Below the pieces are notes generated by a model. That model worked only from the letters and a program-made list of their open reading frames with translations. It searched no databases and was not told where the DNA came from. Positions 22,128 to 26,128 of a stretch of DNA of 26,128 nt are shown in pieces. The stretch is from a virus, in the IMG/VR virus record IMGVR_UViG_3300031951_001065, positions 1-26,128 of that record; one strand, given 5' to 3'. How positions within the stretch are numbered: position 1 is the first letter of the stretch; every line of letters starts with the position of its first letter. The translations under genes and the position numbers were made by a program.

Positions 22128-23029
22128 ATGATTCAGATTGACTTTCAAGGTGGGGCACACGGCAACTATCTTGAATTTGTCTGCAATACCATGTGCGGAG
22201 TAACAGAAGGCATTCCCTTTAACTCAGCAGGCGCCTCGCACTTAAAAAAAGTACACTAGCAGAAAAGTTTTCTATGCCGATCACTATTCGTATCAGGGCA
22301 AGGATCTAGGAGAAAAAGTTGTTAGTATTCAAATAACCAAAAATGACTTGCTGCCGTTATTGCAGATCAGTTTGTTGCGAGCTGGTGATTATGGTTATGA
22401 TAACAACAACCTCGAAGTTGACACTTACAACAAACTCAACAATTCAGATTATCGGTGGGCACTGGATAAACTTATTGATGGATTTTTCAAAGATCAAGTA
22501 CAACAAAGTTATAATAATGTACGAGATCCGGCGTGGCCTGACATCAAAACAATCAACGACTATAATGCGTTGCCTGTACACATTCAACATGAATGCAACA
22601 CTATACACAAATTAGAACTACTTGAACTATCTGAAAACTATCCCAACTGCCCAAGATCAGTACTGAGAGAATTTTTTTCAAATAGGGTTTGAACATCCAG
22701 GCCAACAGGGATTTATGCATCGCCAAAACACCATGGTTAATTATGGCACACGATCGGTGTGTGTATTTCCTTTTGAGTGTTTCTACAACATTGATCAGTT
22801 TGTGCATCAACTCAAACGCATTGCATCTTGGGCAGGAATACAGTATAATCAACATGATAGGATTGTGGAAATGCATGAAGAGTTTTTAAAACGGCAACCA
22901 TATGCACATAGTAAAACTAGATGTGATGCTATGGTGCAAAACATAATACAAAATCAACCAGCCGATGATGTTAGAGATTTACTAGAAGAAGCGTATGTAA
23001 ACGCACAATTAAAAAAAGTACGGACATGA
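22128..23029 (+). pseudogene. Phage protein of unknown function interrupted by two +1 frameshifts
   Basis: One gene of 299 codons is split over three frames. Part 1 begins at ATG 22128 (MIQIDFQGGAHGNYLEFVCN) and hits a stop shortly after a run of seven A (22244-22250). Removing one A joins it to frame 2 with KKYTSRKVFYADHYSYQG and then DLLPLLQISLLRAGD. A second run, seven T (22672-22678), needs one T removed to continue as FFQIGFEHPGQQGFMHRQN and VCVFPFECFYN up to 23029. The repaired protein is continuous and plausible over its whole length. Similar proteins occur in T4-like phages; function unknown. Either the gene is dead, the shifts are bypassed, or the two homopolymers are sequencing errors. 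Confidence 0.82.
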
Positions 23030-23592
23030 GTGCAGATATTGACATTGACTTTGCTGACAGAGATCTTGTGCTGAAGTTGATTCGGCACACTCCGGCACGG
23101 CAAGTGACACAAGGTCAAGTACGCCGACACAACTCAGGTGTGTATGTTACAGACATTCCACATGATCCCATAAATGGGTGTGCAGCCATAGACTATGAAC
23201 AAGCAGAACAACGTGGCTACTTCAAACTAGACTTCTTGAATATGAGTGTTTATCAGCTAGTTAAAAGTCCTGAACACTATCAAGAGATGTTGGCAGCCAC
23301 ACCTCCTTGGAATAGACTTTGGCAAGATACCAATTGGTCCAAGCAGTTGGTTCACGTGGGAAATTACACAGACTTGTTGAAGAACATGCGCCCATCAACT
23401 ATACCACAGATGGCAGCGTTTATCAGTATCATTAGACCAGGCAAAGCTCACTTGCAGAATCAGCTCTGGGCGGATGTGTTTGCTACAGTATGGGACGGCG
23501 ACGACTCACAAGGATACACGTTTAAAAAGTCACATGCTGTAAGTTATGCAGCCTTGGTTGCATTGCATATGAATTTAATTGACAATCATTGA
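23026..23592 (+). CDS. Miniature DnaE-like (PolIII alpha palm) protein
   Basis: A 188-residue protein with, in order, the landmark motifs of bacterial DNA polymerase III alpha. DIDIDF (D4, D6, D8) fits the palm motif holding the first two catalytic aspartates. HNSGVYV (35-41) fits the HxxGVVI motif. GYFKLDFLNM with D69 fits the GLVKFDFLGL motif holding the third catalytic aspartate. IPQMAAFISIIRPG (126-139) fits the LAxxxALYRPGP motif, and YTFKKSHAVSYAAL (164-177) fits FNKSHAAAYAL. The PHP, most of the fingers, and the beta-binding and OB parts are absent; a normal alpha subunit is over 1000 residues. A polymerase, regulator or clamp-binding mimic role is inference. It overlaps the broken gene by 4 bases and the reverse-strand gene by 18. 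Confidence 0.75.
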   Translation: MSADIDIDFADRDLVLKLIRHTPARQVTQGQVRRHNSGVYVTDIPHDPINGCAAIDYEQAEQRGYFKLDFLNMSVYQLVKSPEHYQEMLAATPPWNRLWQDTNWSKQLVHVGNYTDLLKNMRPSTIPQMAAFISIIRPGKAHLQNQLWADVFATVWDGDDSQGYTFKKSHAVSYAALVALHMNLIDNH

Positions 23593-24372
23593 CCGATGCC
23601 AGTGTGTTCCAAATGCATCAACAGACTCAGGTGCATTGATAAATGGAAGCATGGCATTCCAATAGTCATGTGCTCTTTTTTGTGCTGTAGTTCCTAGCAT
23701 CTTGCATAGATAATGGCTACCACCTGGTTTGAAAAGTTCTGCATAGTCAAGGTCAATTGGCAGTAGAGGTGCCAACTTTTTATAAAACATCAAGTAATTT
23801 AATTGATTGTTATCCGGTAATTGTTGATCAGTTATTGCCATGTCAATTTTATTGTTGATATAATCAATAGCGTAGTTGTTGGTTACAAATTCTGAAGTAT
23901 CGAATAGATTCCCAACAAATCTAATTTTATGTTGTCGAAAGTGGTTGTTGTATTCCATGCCAATACACAGATGTACTTTGACCAATCGATCCCAATGATA
24001 TTGTATCATGTCTGCACGGCTCAAATCAATCCCGGCTATTGTTAAGATTCCTGAATCAACTAAGTTGGCTAATCTGTTTATGTTGCTATCACTAGTACTA
24101 ACATCGTTGTCAATGTGGCACGATATTGCTAACGTACAATTAACAGTTGGATCGATGATCAAATCACCACAATCGATACTATCAAGTAATAAAGTGACTG
24201 ACCATTGAGCAGTATTAATCCTACTGTACCCTACTAATGGATCAATGATCCAAGGAGTTCTTACACTCCCGTTGCACAGGCCAAGCCAACCACAAACAAA
24301 GTCTTTTCTTGCTCCTGCACTACCAACAGTTATTATAATTTTAGAAACTCTTAAATTATCACACGGATTCAT
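23575..24372 (-). CDS. Phage protein of unknown function with P-loop-like N-terminus
   Basis: A 265-residue protein. The N-terminus has a hydrophobic strand followed by a glycine-containing loop (KIIITVGSAGARKDFVCGWL) that resembles a P-loop, though without a canonical GxxxxGK[ST]. The rest is rich in Asp, Asn and Ile (LLLDSIDCGDLIIDPTVNC, INNKIDMAITDQQ). I recall SAGARKDF-type proteins in phages, possibly kinase- or sulfotransferase-like, but cannot place the family. It follows a smaller gene on the same strand by one base, and its 3' end overlaps the mini-DnaE gene. Confidence 0.75.
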   Translation of the reverse strand: MNPCDNLRVSKIIITVGSAGARKDFVCGWLGLCNGSVRTPWIIDPLVGYSRINTAQWSVTLLLDSIDCGDLIIDPTVNCTLAISCHIDNDVSTSDSNINRLANLVDSGILTIAGIDLSRADMIQYHWDRLVKVHLCIGMEYNNHFRQHKIRFVGNLFDTSEFVTNNYAIDYINNKIDMAITDQQLPDNNQLNYLMFYKKLAPLLPIDLDYAELFKPGGSHYLCKMLGTTAQKRAHDYWNAMLPFINAPESVDAFGTHWHRSMIVN

Positions 24373-24373
24373 G

Positions 24374-24751
24374 TTAATCTAATTTTCTGACCAATGTTAT
24401 GCTCTTTCTTTTGATTTTTTTGCGAGCAATGTCCAGCAGGCTACATGCAGGCCCGTGTATGATTTCTAGATCTTTGTTGACAAATGTTCGTAAAGTGTAG
24501 CGGAATTTGTCCCAATCTCCGCGCAAGAATATGTTTATGGGCACACTACGATTGCTTTCCCACCACCAGGTGGTAGCTAGCTCTAAAAACTGTAGTTTAT
24601 CCTCTTGTGCAAGTACACTACCAAAGTCGTAGATAGTTGTAACAGCATCGTCTCTGTTTTGTACAACCCCAACATACTCGGTGTTGGCATAAACGCAAAG
24701 CGTAACAAACGGATACTTTTCCGTGAGTTTTTCAAAAATATTGTTACCCAT
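24374..24751 (-). CDS. Conserved-looking small phage protein (125 aa)
   Basis: A 125-residue protein with a helical start (NIFEKLTEKYPFVTLCVYAN), an acidic middle and the very recognisable WWWESNRSVPINIFLRGDW segment, then HGPACSLLDIARKKIKRKSI with a basic C-terminus. I recall close relatives in T4-like phages of cyanobacteria and other aquatic hosts; function unknown. It is divergent from the virion gene at 24772, only 20 bases away, and the late-type box lies over its start codon. Confidence 0.82.
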   Translation of the reverse strand: MGNNIFEKLTEKYPFVTLCVYANTEYVGVVQNRDDAVTTIYDFGSVLAQEDKLQFLELATTWWWESNRSVPINIFLRGDWDKFRYTLRTFVNKDLEIIHGPACSLLDIARKKIKRKSITLVRKLD

Positions 24752-24756
24752 AAATA
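24749..24756 (+). promoter_or_regulatory. T4-late-like promoter box of the virion gene
   Basis: CATAAATA matches seven of eight bases of TATAAATA. It is followed by a 15-base gap containing GAGGA (24763-24767) before ATG 24772, so this late message has a short leader with a Shine-Dalgarno sequence, unlike the leaderless accessory genes. Confidence 0.6.
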
Positions 24757-24771
24757 CTTGTCGAGGATCCT

Positions 24772-25842
24772 ATGTATTCAACCACTGCTTACTTATATCA
24801 GCAAATTACCAGAGTATTATTGATTGACACCAGTGGTGGCTATTTCACAGCGAGGTACGACCCAGTGTACGCAAAACAATTAACCGTTAACAAAGGTGTA
24901 GATAATGTTCTACTCTTTGAATTTATCAACCAAGATCAAAAGCCTGTAAACGTTACAGGCAGCACATTTGTGTTCCGCATGATCAGCCAAAATGGCGATG
25001 AATTACTGCTCAGCAAAGAGATGGAAATACTCAGTGCCGCAACTGGCAGAGTCAAAGTAGTGCTGACAGGCGAGGACACTATTGATTTAATAGCACAGCC
25101 TGCCAGCTACAGTATTCAGCGTACATCAGGCAACTATGTGCAAGCTGTGTACACAGATGCTAACTCACAAGCACGAGCAGACTGCAACATCGTAGACTCA
25201 GTGTTGCCGCAGTTTCAAGACAGCGCCAACTTGACCATACCCACAATTTACGGCCCTATGAGTTGGCCACAGAATCCGCCTAGTGGTTGGCCTGATTGGG
25301 CATTGAATCCGCAACCTATTAACTATACTCAAACTACAGAATTCTACTCCAGCCAGATTCCTACTGTGGGTGCTAGCTTGACCACAGTCAAAATGGATCT
25401 AACACATTTTACTGGCACAATCAAAGCACAAGGCGCACAGGATTATGAAGCACCTTGGTATGATGTAACCACATCTACTTCGTATCTAAATGCCACAGAA
25501 ACCATTTATCTCAACATTGTGGGATTCCATCCGTTAATCCGTGTGGCATTTAATCAAAGTCAAGGCTGGGGCGCCACTGCCACTGCCACGGTGGTTGATG
25601 GTGTGGTCACAGGAATCACTGTGAACAATCCTGGATACTATTATGTTGCTCCTCCAAATGTGTTGATTGTGGGCAACGGTGCAGGAGCCAAGGCCACAGC
25701 CACTCTGGGTGCTGATGGCGGATGCGGACCAATCACAGTGACCGATGGCGGTTCAGGTTACTTGCCAATTACATTTGGTAATCCTGTGTATGCCAATGTT
25801 GTCATAAACAACGGCACTGTTACCAATTTGATGTATCGCTGA
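24772..25842 (+). CDS. Putative virion protein with BppU-like N-terminus and C-terminal GSGY repeats
   Basis: A 356-residue protein. Residues about 28-125 (ARYDPVYAKQLTVNKGVDNV, PVNVTGSTFVFRMISQNGDE, TGRVKVVLTGEDTIDL) resemble the N-terminal domain of baseplate upper proteins that anchor tail fibres. The centre is Pro/Tyr/Trp-rich. The C-terminus contains two degenerate beta-repeats of the type [A-rich]-V..G.V..I.V...G.GY..-P..V.I.G, ending NPGYYYVAPP and GGSGYLPITF; this repeat is common in phage fibre and baseplate proteins. Late promoter plus Shine-Dalgarno fit a structural gene. Which virion part it belongs to is not determined. Confidence 0.75.
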   Translation: MYSTTAYLYQQITRVLLIDTSGGYFTARYDPVYAKQLTVNKGVDNVLLFEFINQDQKPVNVTGSTFVFRMISQNGDELLLSKEMEILSAATGRVKVVLTGEDTIDLIAQPASYSIQRTSGNYVQAVYTDANSQARADCNIVDSVLPQFQDSANLTIPTIYGPMSWPQNPPSGWPDWALNPQPINYTQTTEFYSSQIPTVGASLTTVKMDLTHFTGTIKAQGAQDYEAPWYDVTTSTSYLNATETIYLNIVGFHPLIRVAFNQSQGWGATATATVVDGVVTGITVNNPGYYYVAPPNVLIVGNGAGAKATATLGADGGCGPITVTDGGSGYLPITFGNPVYANVVINNGTVTNLMYR

Positions 25843-25871
25843 TTGATCTTTGTCGATTAATCTGTTATACT
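25843..25871 (+). promoter_or_regulatory. Sigma70 promoter of primase, leaderless
   Basis: TTGATC (25843-25848), a 17-base spacer and TATACT (25866-25871), then six bases to ATG 25878. The -35 starts on the base after the preceding stop codon. Predicted +1 is the A of the start codon. Confidence 0.72.
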
Positions 25872-25877
25872 AAACAG

Positions 25878-26128
25878 ATGCTAGACATTGTCTCCTACTT
25901 ACCCGGCAAACGCAAACACACTCCATCTGGATGGATCAGCTTCAATGCGGTGTGTTGCCATTACAATGTTGGCAGTGTTGACAAACGCAGCCGTGGTGGA
26001 CTCAAGGCCTCTGAACAGGGCTGGAGTTATCACTGCTTCAACTGTGGATACACCGCCAGCTTTATCCTTGGCCGCTCAGTGAGCTACAAGGCCCGTAGGC
26101 TCTTGAACTGGTTTGGTGTACCCGATGC
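25878..26128 (+). CDS. 61: DNA primase gp61, 5' part
   Basis: The first 83 codons of a gene that runs off the window. The start ATG 25878 is followed by WISFNAVCCHYN (C26, C27, H28) and WSYHCFNCGYTASF (C53, C56), the zinc-ribbon layout of the N-terminal domain of T4 gp61-type primases. These make short RNA primers together with the gp41 helicase. The spacing with SRGGLKASEQGW between the Cys pairs is as in phage primases. There is no stop codon before the window end. Its promoter abuts the stop of the virion gene. Confidence 0.85.
   Translation, partial: MLDIVSYLPGKRKHTPSGWISFNAVCCHYNVGSVDKRSRGGLKASEQGWSYHCFNCGYTASFILGRSVSYKARRLLNWFGVPD

Noticed and set aside
22242-22250. TTAAAAAAA as a programmed -1 frameshift site
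   Set aside because: The continuing frame needs a +1 (or one fewer A), not -1; the -1 frame quickly ends and has no recognisable sequence.
25888-26082. 64-codon forward frame at the window end
   Set aside because: Overlaps the primase frame from 25878, which has zinc-ribbon cysteines and a promoter; this frame has neither.

Overview
The window looks like part of a T4-like (myovirus-type) bacteriophage genome, probably from an aquatic or marine host. The evidence is a set of T4-type replication and recombination genes: gp32 single-strand binding protein, UvsX recombinase, a UvsY-like mediator, UvsW helicase, a gp62-like clamp-loader small subunit and the 5' end of a gp61-type primase. Around them are a virion-type protein gene, many small ORFs, sigma70-type and T4-late-type promoters, and tightly overlapping genes. 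No rRNA, tRNA, CRISPR array or insertion sequence was seen.

Layout. 1-1398: a glycine-zipper protein, probably virion-associated, cut by the window edge. 1412-3676: a convergent pair of 2OG-Fe(II)-oxygenase-like paralogues, then a reverse-strand protein with a glycosyltransferase-like C-terminus. 3721-7915: gp32, a terminator, uvsX, a small acidic gene, a radical SAM gene and a uvsY-like gene. 7924-14849: a glycan-modification island of eight genes on both strands, made of a cytidylyltransferase-cupin fusion, three DxD glycosyltransferases, three related GT-B-like paralogues, an FkbM methyltransferase and a second methyltransferase (the three DxD and three GT-B-like genes with the fusion and the two methyltransferases make nine ORFs in all). 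14855-17111: three small ORFs and an AAA+ ATPase, each behind its own near-copy of one sigma70 promoter, then two tiny ORFs and a strong terminator. 17198-23592: uvsW, two SGNH-hydrolase-like genes, small conserved-looking ORFs, the gp62-like gene, a zinc-finger gene, a gene broken by two homopolymer frameshifts, and a 188-residue miniature of the bacterial DNA polymerase III alpha (DnaE) palm. 23575-24751: two reverse-strand genes of unknown function. 24772-25842: a virion protein with C-terminal GSGY-type repeats. 25878-end: primase, partial.

How it fits together. UvsX, UvsY, UvsW and gp32 form the recombination-dependent replication and repair module; the gp62-like protein and primase belong to the replisome. 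The glycan island would supply an activated sugar or alditol, transferases and methyl caps, plausibly for the virion or host surface (inference). The most striking regulatory feature is promoter placement. Four genes have a sigma70 -10 hexamer exactly six bases before ATG, so predicted +1 is the A of the start codon (leaderless mRNA). Five accessory genes have a T4-late-like TAAATA box four to six bases before the start codon, which implies the same arrangement. The best candidates for undescribed biology are this promoter architecture, the mini-DnaE protein, the repeated promoter cassettes and the oxygenase pair.
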